Origin: Ecdyonurus torrentis
Lineage: Eukaryota > Arthropoda > Insecta > Ephemeroptera > Heptageniidae
NCBI GenBank assembly: GCA_949318235.1
Contig: OX439136.1
Span: 3,716,193 to 3,780,192 of the forward strand
Reading direction: 5' to 3'
DNA: 64,000 nucleotides
Shown in pieces: positions 1-11,071 of this stretch; the stretch's first letter is position 1, and every line of letters begins with the position of its first letter. The notes below the pieces were generated by a model. That model did no database searches, had not been told where the DNA came from, and was given only the letters and a program-made list of their open reading frames with translations. Made by a program: the position numbers and the translations under genes.

Positions 1-186
1 TAACAAAATACAAATATATTTCTAAATTAAAGTTTATAATAGTGTATTTTTCTGTTTTACATGCATGAGCAAAAAAGTTTGATTTTCCTTCCAGAAATAT
101 AAGGTAAAAAAAAAAAAAAAAAAAAAAAAATGGAAGTACGGAAAAAAATAGTAATGAATACCTATAATTAATAACAAATTTGTCTT

Positions 187-905
187 CTAGATGTGCCAAG
201 TAAGCTGGTAACAACAAGAAATCTAAATGTGGTGAACAACAACTTCATGTTCAACAACCGTATTATTGATCTGTATAATTACAAATAATAACAAATTAAT
301 ACAAAAAACTGAAACTAAAATATACCCTAATAGGTGTGATTTGTTATGTCCTTCAGATTTAAAGCCCAGAGCTCTCTTCCATTCTCCACCTTCTCCCTCA
401 AAGCTGGCCGCTCAAAACGTTCGTGGCAGTTATATTTATAGTTTCAATTTTACTATCTACAAGAATTATTTGAGCTACCAGCTTGCAGTGAGAAGGTAGA
501 GAATGAATGAGCTCTTATGACTTTATACCTGAAGAACCTGACAGAATCAATATATTTTAGTTTCAGTTTTTCATATCAATGACGTTTGTATTTGTCATTA
601 CAGATTGATATGAACGGCTCTCATGTTTTTTCTCTCTAAATTACCAGCTTTAGATTTCTTGTCTTTTGCTTTACCTGGTACACCTACAAGACAAAAATGT
701 AATTAATTTAATACTCATTACAATTTTTAAAAAAATGTAAAGGAAAAACATAATTCCAGAAACATGATGCGTACTGTATTTCCGGAATGATGTTTTTTCT
801 TTAAAAATTTGGAAACTTTGTAATGCATAATAAGTACCTATCTAATTAATTACATTTTAGTCTTCTAGGTGTACCAGGTAAAGGAAAAGACAAGAAATCT
901 AAAGT

Positions 906-936
<31 letters not shown>

Positions 937-1500
937 CGACAGCCGTATCCATTAATCTATAATGACAAAATGAAAAAACCATTAATATGAAAAACTGAAA
1001 CTAAAGTATACTTTTGATTCTGTCAGATTCTTCAGGTATAAAGCAGGTATAAAGTCAACAGCTCTTTCATTCTCAACTTCCTCTATAAAAGCTGGCAGCT
1101 CAAATAATTCTTATGTATAGATGGTAAAATTGAAACTATTACCAGAACTATAGTTGAGCTGCCAGCTTTGAGAGGGAGTGGAGAATGGCAAAAAAAGAAT
1201 TGATTTTGTACCTCAAGAACCTGATAAATCAAAGAGCATATTTTAGTTTTAGTTTTTCATATTGTTGTTATTTGCCATAGCAGATTGATACAACGTCAAC
1301 GATGTTATTATTATTTTATTAACAATCATATGCAGTACCAGGTTTATATTTCTTATCTTTTCCCTTACCTGGTATATCTAGAAAATGAAAATGTAATTAT
1401 TTAAGTAATAATTGCTTTATATTTTCCAAACTTTTAAAGGAAAAACATGTTTCCGGAAATACAGTCATGCGTTTTTTTTTATGTCCGTATATCCGGAAAT
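187..1500. repeat. Four alternating inverted repeat units
   Basis: The same unit occurs four times in +, -, +, - orientation, with palindrome centres near 440, 775 and 1120. Landmarks are a splice-like block coding GVPGKGKDKKSK (plus strand ~190-235, degraded, and ~866-905; minus strand ~640-695 and ~1330-1382) and a block reading CCTGAAGAACCTGACAGAATC (512-560 plus, 1005-1040 minus, 1200-1235 plus). Mid-unit segments carry TTCCGGAA-type strings (745-795, 1447-1500). The two outer copies are more diverged than the inner ones. Confidence 0.7.
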
Positions 1501-1900
1501 CAAACTTTTCCTCATAAAAAATAGAAAAATGCACCAAATACATTTTAATTTAGCTTAAAATGTTTGGAAAGGTTTAGTCCTTACATATAATTACTTATTT
1601 ATAATATCTTACAACATTTTCTTCCTCAGAAACACTTCAGATTTCAACACTTGCTTTTTCAGTGCCATCGGAAAGGCCTGAAATTTTTGAAGATTCCAGA
1701 ATTTGAGTTTTGTATTTCATTTTTTAAAAAAAAGGGTGGCACTCAAACCAGCTGTTTTTTACTTCATATTTTAGCTAATAGATGGGGCTAATAAAATACA
1801 AAAAATCGCACCATTTTGTAAAGTCGCAGGCAAAAATAAAAGCATTTTAATTCAAAATATTCCGGCTGTACAGACATTCCGGCAATACAGGTGAATACCA

Positions 1901-2030
1901 TATAAGTGATTTCAGTCACATCCGCTTCCGTTTCTCCTTACTACGCATGCGCAGTAAGTCGAAATGGAAACGGATATGAGCGAAATTGGTTATAGTTGGC
2001 TTCAAAACAGTTGTTCCTTTATCAGTCAAT
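1901..2030. mobile_element. Family B palindromic MITE, left end missing
   Basis: It shows TTTCAGTCACATCCGCTTCC, then GCGCATGCGCAG-type centre sequence, then the inverted arm ending in GTTGTTCCTTTATCAGTCAA. The first ~35 bp of the left arm are replaced by other sequence. Relatives lie at 4347-4509, 42890-43052, 51749-51917, 52939-53106 and 56899-57200. Confidence 0.75.
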
Positions 2031-2035
2031 AAAGA

Positions 2036-2490
2036 AAAATATAGAATTACCAGTAAGCACCTTACCACAGTAGAAGTTCTATGGATAGGTCAAAGCAGGC
2101 TCGTGAGCTCCTGTGTTATTGCCCTATACTAAAAACGAACCCTTGTTGATGTACTTCCAATATTCACCACAACAATCAACATGTAAAATGTAAGTGGCGC
2201 TGTAGTCTGCGTGTGAATTTTAAAATTCACACGCAGACTACAGCGCCACTTTTATAAGTAATTTTGTATTCTTGCATTGTTGCGGCGAAAATTTGAATTA
2301 CATCATTAAGGGATCGTTTTTTCAACAATAGCTTCCAATCCTGTTTATATATCCATGGGTCAAAGTCTCACATGGCACACAGTTTTTTGATAAAAAAAAA
2401 AAGACTGTGCCATGTGAGACCTTGCCCTCTCCATAGAACTTCTACTGTGATAAGGCCCTTGCTGGTAGTTCTATCCTTTTTTCTTTTTAT
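2036..2490. mobile_element. Family D hairpin element split by a later insertion
   Basis: The left arm (2041-2095) and right arm (2400-2484) are inverted copies of the family D motif TTACCAGCAAGGGCCTTACC ... GTAGAAGTTCTATGG. The left arm breaks off at GGTCAAAG (2088-2095) and resumes after a second GGTCAAAG (2358-2365). Confidence 0.7.
2096..2357. mobile_element. 262-bp insertion with 8-bp target duplication
   Basis: The sequence between the two GGTCAAAG repeats is foreign to the surrounding family D element. It contains a perfect 56-bp palindrome at 2193-2248 (arm GTGGCGCTGTAGTCTGCGTG). It starts CAGGC and ends CCATG, so terminal inverted repeats are weak. An 8-bp duplication is typical of hAT elements, but I cannot assign it further. 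Confidence 0.6.
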
Positions 2491-2714
2491 TATTATTTAT
2501 AATAAAGGAAGAAAAATAAATTTCACAATTAATTTCTATAATTTTAAATGTCTAATTTTCAAAGGTTTATACCAGCATAATTTTAAGCAAAAGGAATGTT
2601 TCAAATTTACTCCCTTTACAAGAATAAATTACACACTTTTTTATTACTATTATTTTGTTTTATGAATTTCAAATGTTGTGTCTTGTATCCTGTTGGGAAA
2701 CATTTTTTTAATAT

Positions 2715-4346
2715 CTACCCTGTCTCCACGAACGTACTAAATAACTACGTAACTTGTAAGTAACTTGTACGTAATCTAAAATTTACGTACATTACTTAGC
2801 TTCTAAGTACGTAATGTACGTAACCTAAGTAATTTACGTACATAAGTACGTAATGTATAAGTAACATATCAATCGTGTATTGCGGGTTAACATAAATCAC
2901 AGGGGTTCTCTGGTTGTGAGGCGTGCTGCATAACTTTCAGGATACAATGTTAAAGTGCAATTAATATTATAATGTAAAAAATTAATGTTTTACATAATAG
3001 CTGCTATTGAAAATTTGTTTTATTTTTACTAAGGAAATAATTGTTATATTTCAGTAATTTTCAAATAAATTTACCTTAATTTAAAGATAGATCGACGTCA
3101 TAACATTATTTATATGTACATCATAACTTGAATTAATTAATTTTCTAATAGGAAACATTAAAATGTAACATATAATCTATATTTTATTTTTATTTGCTAA
3201 TTGTTTTATTAATTTTTGCAATTAACTAGAATTACTATATGACGTACGGTAAAAAACTTTTAACATAATTTTTAATTTGGGAATCAAAAAGAAAAATTCT
3301 AAGTTCAAATTCACAGCGGTCAGCATACCGCCGCTGCAGCGGCCCGGCGGCTGCGCGCGCAGTATCGAATAGTTTGTAAAAATGGCGTCTATACTTATAG
3401 TGTGTGTTAAAGTTGCTCTACAAGATTTGTTAAGTGAGGCCAGTAAAATGCAAGCCTGGATGTAACAGAAGATTGATTTGTGTTCACGGGAAGTACCGTT
3501 TTTTAGTTTTTATATTTTATTTGTGAGAATATGTGTACTTTGTGGTTTATTTCTGTTTTTCAGGTCGCTGCATGTAGGCACGCCGGGATTTGTGTACAGA
3601 CGCCATCACCGCGGCTATCCACGGCACGGCAAGGCAAGCATGCGGCCGTGTGTTATCGTTATTCTAGGGAGGTTTCATGTACGGTTTTAGTGTAATAATT
3701 ATTACTTAATTGCTTGTTTCTACAGTTGGTGAGTAAATTTTTTTTTCTACATCAATTAGGGCCATTATTGCATTAAAAATATTGGCACATTGTTATGGTT
3801 TAATTTTTTTTTTAATTCGTAAATTAATTAAAGTCTAGCCTTTTTAATGTAATTTTGAAAAATAAAGAGTATATTAAAGGTAAACGTTCGATTCAATTGT
3901 TATTTGCATGTTTAATTGTACTTATAATAAAGAAATTGATGTATTGCCCCTGAATATTACTAATATATGCAACCCGCGCTTTAATTGTCTGTATAAGTAC
4001 GTAAATTACGTACCACAGCGCCAAAATTACGTACTTAAGTAAGTAATTTTTGAAGCACTATTATGTACGTAATTTACGTATTTAAGTACGTAATTTGTAC
4101 GTAAGTTTCGAGAACTAGGATGTACGTAATTTACGTACTTAAGTAAGTAAGTTGTAAGTAAGTACGTAAATTACGTACCACAGCGCCAAATTACGTACTT
4201 AAGTAAGTAAATTTCCTTCACATTGTAAATGGGATATAAATTTACGTACTCGATGTACGTAAATTACTAGGTTAAGTAAGTAAATTTTACGTACAAGTTA
4301 CTTACAAGTTACGTAGTTATTTAGTACGTTCGTGGAGACAGGGTAT
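2715..4346. mobile_element. 1.6-kb TIR element with GTACGTAA-rich subterminal arrays
   Basis: The ends are inverted copies of over 50 bp: TACCCTGTCTCCACGAACGT on the left (2715 onward) and its reverse complement ending at 4346. A TA dinucleotide flanks each side. About 190 bp inside the left end and 390 bp inside the right end are saturated with GTACGTAA/TTACGTAC motifs. The interior (about 3300-3700) is GC-rich, unlike the rest of the window, and has no transposase, so the copy is non-autonomous. Confidence 0.8.
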
Positions 4347-4509
4347 TGACTGATAAAGGAACAACTGTTTTGAAGCTGACTATAAGCAATTTCGTTCATA
4401 TCCGCTTCCGTTTCGACTTACTGCGCATGCGTAGTAAGGAGAAAAGGAAGCGGATGTGACCAAAATCGCTTATAGTCGGCCTTAAAACTGTTGTTCCTTT
4501 ATTAGTCAA
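4347..4509. mobile_element. Family B palindromic MITE, complete copy
   Basis: The near-perfect palindrome runs from TTGACTGATAAAGGAACAAC to its inverse ending TTAGTCAAT. The centre is GCGCATGCG. TA flanks both sides. It lies immediately against the 1.6-kb element. Confidence 0.85.
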
Positions 4510-4926
4510 TAAAAATATGATTTGAAAGGTGAAAGTTATATAAATAAAAAATAATAATATATAATATGTATATTTTTTTTATCGCACAATTAACGGTTAA
4601 CCTCAGATGTGGCACTGTGCAGAACTTTGTTTGACTCGTTAATTTTTTTTTTTTATTATTATTTCAGCATAAGTTTGTATTGAGAAAAATAGATTTGCTA
4701 TTTTTTTTTTCTTGAGTTTTGGAGTAAAAAAAAAAAATACCGCCTCGTCTAGCTGAGGTTAAACCTTAGGCTTTATTTCCCTCCCCTTTTTTTCTCTTTT
4801 AATGGAAAAATGAAATAAAATAATTAATATCTCATTCGAATGGATAACCATTTGATATAAGAACTAAGAGTAAGAAGCTAAGAAGTGCTTAAAAAGTTGC
4901 ATACATGCAAGGGGGAAAATTAGTTT

Positions 4927-5036
4927 AATGCTGTTCGTAAACCCTGTTCTCTGCTCCTAAAATGACGATCAACTATGGTTATTCAAATGAAATGCGCATT
5001 TTTTGGTGCAAGAGAACAGGGTTTACGAACAACACT
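4927..5036. mobile_element. Family F palindromic MITE in the WDR6 5' region
   Basis: The arms are GTTCGTAAACCCTGTTCTCT and its inverse, about 110 bp in total. It ends 134 bp before the WDR6 start codon. A second copy is at 59453-59563. Confidence 0.85.
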
Positions 5037-5170
5037 TTTGTCAAATGAAAACATGTAGCGCTGCAGTCGCTGCGGGAAAATTTGAAAATCTATGATGTCA
5101 TCTGTTCATCCGTGTTCATCTGTTCATAAAAACACATGTTGTGTTCAAAACATAAAGACTGCTCAATAAA

Positions 5171-8100
5171 ATGAATAAAATATCAATAAAATCAGATTAT
5201 ATAGCCACTGATGTGACAGCAATCAAAATAATAAATACTAAAGTATTAGCAGGTAAGATAAATTTGTTCATATTACCAATTTTTATGCTAAAAAAAGATA
5301 TTCATAATTTTAGGTATTGGAAGCTTCATCCATATTTTTGATTTACAAAGTAGAGTTTGTGAAATCAAGAGAGAATTATTCGATGGACAGAAGATACATG
5401 GATTTTATTTAAATGGTGATGTACTCGTGATCTATGGAGGACGATACTTTACTGTTTTACCTTATTCCAAGATTGGAACTGCGTAAGTACATAATACATA
5501 CCTACCAGTAATACATTGCGATCTCTGATTTTTGTTATAATATTTTCCAATGTGATGGTCATGGGGTGGTGGTATGTTTCAATCTAAAATAAAAATTGAC
5601 ATACATTAAATATTTAGCATAATATTTACTATACATTCATACAATAACATATGAATAAGTCTTATGGGCTCTTGCTATGTAATACATATGTATGCAGCAT
5701 ATACATAACTCCACACAGCAACACAGTATAATACATACTGTATGTAGTTTAACTAGAAAATACCATACTCTCACCAGGACTATTGAGAACCTGACTCAAA
5801 TAACATGCGTTTAATTAAGCATCACTTAGGTATCATTCATATGGACCAAAACATTTGTATCTGTCGACGAACGTCAACAGGTAAACAAAATTGCAACAGT
5901 ATTATATATTATGTAGTGTTGTTACTTTGTTTATGATGTAAAAACAACAACAACGTGGTTTTAAAACTGATAAAACACCTAGCTTTCTATCCATGAAAAT
6001 GAAAGATAGCAAAGAGGGTGCTTTTGATCAGTTGCATTTGTTTACACAAGTACAATAGCTCCATCCATCAGTATCCCACAATAATGGTGCATGTGAAAGG
6101 GTCAATATGTTAATATTAGCACATCTCGGTTCTCCCACCTATCCACTAGTTTTCAGAGCATTCACAGTACACTTTCTCATGTTAAATAAGCAAATTTGCT
6201 TAACTGTCAGTTTCCGTTGACATCTGTTGTCGGTCAACAGAATTCAATTTTCCCTCTGTGTGAAGTTAATGATACAGTTAAAGATATCAGCCTGGCCTTC
6301 TATAATACCCCTGCATTTAATATTAATAATATTAATGGGTGGAAATTAAGGCCCAAACTGTACAGACAGGCATGTTTTTACCCGTTATGCGGTGCATGGT
6401 TTCCACCATGTAATCTGTCAAATTAAAGAATTTCACGAGTGTAATGATAAATGTGTATGTGTATTATGTAGTGGCCTATGTACTAGGTACCACTTACTTC
6501 ATTGTCCATCTCGGACCCTATCATTAAGTCAATATGCAAAAATGTAGACCTATATAAATATGTATAAGTACACCTTGGTGTTTAATAAATTAAAAAAAAA
6601 AAAAAAAAAAAAATGATACAGTACCTCAACGGCAAATGTGATCTTAAACAACAATGAAACAAATCATATGTATTAAGAATTCTTATGGAGTGATAGTACT
6701 GTACTTAGTATTTCGATGGCTCTGCGGAAAACTGAACTATCTGTAATCTCCGCGCGCATCAAATTTGGAACATCTGCACTCTCCGCCTCTCCCAAATTTG
6801 AAGCATCTCTTACCAGCGCCCCATTACAGATGTTTCAATTTTGGGAGAGACGGAGAGCACAGATTTTCCAAATTAGAGGTGCGCGGAGACTATAGATAGT
6901 TCAGTTTTCCTTGGAGCCATCGATTTTCTAGTGACTTTAATAAAAATAAGATCAAGATGAATATATGTTTAGAGAAACATACTAATGCAGCCATATAAGC
7001 TAAAAAAAAAGTAATAATAAAAATCTTCATGATTATTTACTGTATTATTTTTATTATTATATCCTATATATATTTTACAACAATAATGTCAGTTTCTTTA
7101 GGCAAGTTAATTAATAATAATAATAATAATGACATTCTGCTTTGTAATATAGAGAAATACAGATCTTCTCAGCGTCAGACTGGATTTTGACAGTGCAGTA
7201 TCTTGAAGATGAAAAACTGGCTCTGGCTTTGGCTCACAATGTCATTGCCCTGTGGAATTGCAAGAATTCCATGCTACTATCTGAAACAACGTGTGAAGAG
7301 AAATGTATTTTGTATCCTTTCTCATTTAAGCTCTTTGTATGTGTATCTGCAATCTCCACGGGTGCAATTTTGGCACATGTGCAATCTTCCCCACGCCTAC
7401 TAATGGCACACCTGTACAGGTTAAGCATATAAAGATGTTTCAAAAGAGGGGAGCTCGGAGAATGTAGATGTGCCAAAATTGCACCCACGGAGATTGTAGT
7501 AGTACCGAAATGCCGTGTAACCCTTGATATGCTATTGTTTTACAATCTTGTTTGAAGATTTGATAGAAAAACATGTAGATAGATTAGAAAAAATTTGGAA
7601 ATAGAAGATAATAATGAGCTAAAACTGTAAGGGATGCTGTGGTAGAGGAAATAATTTCTAACCCAGGCCAAAAAATATTATTGCATTAATGCATTTTTCT
7701 TTAAATTTCTATCCATATTTAGTATTGTATACCTTAACAACATTACACAGATATAGTGCATTATTACTGGGTTCAACATGGTCAGATTTAGTAGTATTTG
7801 GAGGTACAGTTTTCAGTCAAATTGTCATCTGGTCTCCTTCAAGTGACCCTGATAAGCAAGATAAGCCTGTTTGGCATAGAGTGACAGGCCATAAGGTAGG
7901 CATAACTTCTTGTAAAACCAATAGAATCTCATTTGTTTAACTCTTGATTAAATGATTTGTTTTCTTTCTTTCTAAACTACACTAAAATTTGATTTTGTGC
8001 ATTCTTTCTTAATGCTGTCAATAACAATGTCTTAAAGGCGTAGAACACCTTGAACAAAAAAGTTGTGTAATATCCTAACAAACCTAAAAATCAACGTTGA

Positions 8101-9453
8101 TTTGGCCGAAGTCATTGATTTTTAATTTATTTTCCATTCACAAAATACCGCTGCCGGTCACTGATGTCACAGCTCGCCCCGTTTACGCGCGCTTAAAACA
8201 AGCGAGCTGTGACGTCACTGACCGGCAGCAGTATTTTGTGAATGAAAAATAAATTTGAAATAAATGACTGGCCAAATCAATGTTGATTTTCAGGTTTGTT
8301 AGGATATTATGCAACTTTTTTGTTCAAGGTGTTCTGCGCCTTTAATGGAGGCAACTCACTGAAGTTGTTACTATAGTCTCTCTATAGTCTATAGTTCTCA
8401 CTATAGTCTAATCCTAATCAATATAAAAGATGTGATTAAAAAATAATTAATTAGAAAATAATTTGAATTTCAATTTGAAAATGTTTTCAAAGGAAAGCAT
8501 AGGAAAACTAACAAAAACCTCACCATAATGAAGTCATAATAATAATATCAGTTTCTTTAGGTAATCTTAAGGCACAGTTAACACAAATATTTAAATTGAT
8601 TAAAATGTTTTGAGTTGCTTTAGTTGCTAAGAGTAATGCTAAGTGCACTTTAAACATTTGAAAAAGAGGACTGTTGCTCGTAAAACATCTTACACAATGT
8701 AAATATTTGTCTTAACTGTGCCATCAAGTTCTTCACCAAGCTAAGGACTTTATTGTTGTAAAACATTTGTTAGTTTCTCTATTATTTCCTTTGGTGTGAT
8801 TAAACGCTTTAATCAATAAAATTAAACCCTATATATTTACAGGGAGTCATCTTCTCTATAGCATATGATGTGGAGCACAAGCACCTGTTGTCCAGTTCAG
8901 ATGATCGTAGTGTCCGAGTATGGACAGTATCAGACACTTCAGACTGGCAGAAGACAGATATCAAGGAAAGTCTTATGGTTTATGGACATGTAGCTCGAGT
9001 TTGGAGAGTTCAGCCTAGCTGCAAAGGATTCATAAGTATCGGAGAGGTAGGATATTAATAATTTAGTGTAGTGAAGAAATTTTTATTATTTATTTATTTA
9101 TTTATTATTTTTATTTAATTTTTTTTTGTTTAATTGTTTAATTTTGATAGCGTAACCCATTTGAAAATAAAATAAACATTTGAGCCAGTTCAACAATTTT
9201 TAGACTTTTTGGAAAAGCTCATGATAAATTTCTCTACACGTCTACTCCTATGTCTGCTTGTAGGATTCTCTAATGTGCCAATGGAGTCATGATGGAAAGA
9301 TCGTGTCAAAAGTAAATACACATCAAGGAGGTAACATCTGGAGTATGGATATGAACCAGGAAATTGTGGTGAGTTAAATATGAATCAAATCTATTTACTT
9401 GTGTTAACAGTCCAATGAATAAGTTTGATAAATTCTAGTACCTATAGTACTCT

Positions 9454-9499
<46 letters not shown>

Positions 9500-11036
9500 A
9501 AATATCAACATATAATTTAAACAGTAACAAATGTTACTAGATTAAAAATACAATTCCATTGATTCAATTACTAGAAATTTAAAACTAAATGTTATTGAAA
9601 TCCATTAAATCCAATAAAAATCACAATTGGATACAAATTATTGCTATTAAATGCTATTTGACGCAATATATAGTAACAATTTGACATGTTTTTATATACA
9701 ATACCTATTCAATGTTTTTAAAATTTATTTGCAGAATTTAAAAACATCCAAAACAATGCTAAAAAGGGCCAAAAAGCTATATTTTTGAATGCTGCATTTA
9801 TTTTCATTTAAAATCATTTTGCTTTTTTCTCGTGGGTGTTTAGGTAACTGGTGGTGGTGATGGAGGAATCATCGCCTGGCCTCTAGGTGCCTCTCCTTAT
9901 GCTGCGCCTTTATCTCCTCTCCCCTGGCAGGGAGATTGGGTGAGAAGAGTACGACTTACTGCAGAAGGAAGAGTGCTTGTCACTACTGAACATGGCCGTC
10001 TTTGTGCATACAATCAAGGTATGTAGTAGGTTTAGTACTACCATGTCAAATTGATAATTAAGGAAAGAAATCAAATTAGCAATAATTGATTGATAAAAAT
10101 ATCCTAGAATAGTTCATAGATAGATTTGAAAAATTGGGGAATGGAAAATTGAGCAGTTAAAAAATAACAATAATAGGCCTAATAATAATAAAATAATAAT
10201 AATAATAATAAAAAGTTGAAAACTGGGTACAGAGATAATGTGTATGTATAATGTATATGGTCTTTGATAATACTGTTATTTGATCTTGATATTATATGTA
10301 ATGTTTATGAGTTGAATGTTTAGATGTATGTTGTACACGCAATGTGTTTAATAAAAAAAAAAAAAAAAAAAAAGATATTTGTTATAATAGATTGATAAAA
10401 ATAACATTAAAATGCCTGTACCATCATGAGCTGTACTTTATTTACAATGATGAAAATCATGATACAAAGTAAAATTTACTGTTTCGCAGAGATTATTTTT
10501 CCAGCTAGTGTATGTATTTCTTACTAAGAATTTTAGCTGGGAGAGGGGTATGGTTAGCAGAGGTATCCAATTTGATTTAATGTAAAATTTATGTTGTTTT
10601 TGAAAAGATGGAGTTTGGCAGCAAGTTTGGCAGAATGATAAATACAAATGTTATGCATTGTTGGAACTTTCACCTTGTCGAACTAAAGTCGCCTTAGCTT
10701 CGTTGGAAGGAGAAATCACAATATTGCATGGTAAGTATAATGAAAAGTTACTTTTTACTGGAATAATATTAAAGAAAAAGATGGAAATACCAGCAAGGGT
10801 AGTAGAAGTTCTATGGAGGTCGTGCTCTCCCCACCCCCAGTGTTTTTTGCTATTTGTACCAAAAATACATGAAATTTTAAAAATCATGTTTTTAGTAGTG
10901 TCTGAGTTTTTTTTTTTTTTTTTTTTGAAAATAAGTTGAAATAAAAAAAATAACAATAATAAAATCACTATTAAGCTATATCAATTTCAAAGACTATTTT
11001 CCAACTATTTTAAGATATTTGGAGACTCTTATTAGA

Positions 11037-11071
<35 letters not shown>

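Larger units (their letters stand above)
1..5170. other. Region upstream of WDR6 without a recognisable gene
   Basis: I read all frames and find no conserved protein. The region consists of poly-A tracts (105-130, 908-936), a series of inverted repeats (187-1500), fragments of two palindrome families (1901-2030, 4347-4509), nested insertions (2036-2490), and a 1.6-kb terminal-inverted-repeat element (2715-4346). A further palindrome (4927-5036) lies just before the WDR6 start. Stretches 1501-1900 and 2490-2714 show nothing beyond AT-rich sequence. Confidence 0.6.

Noticed and set aside
3478..3690. Small protein gene in the 1.6-kb element
   Set aside because: 70 codons, no recognised domain, no start context. 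It is better explained as GC-rich cargo of the transposon.
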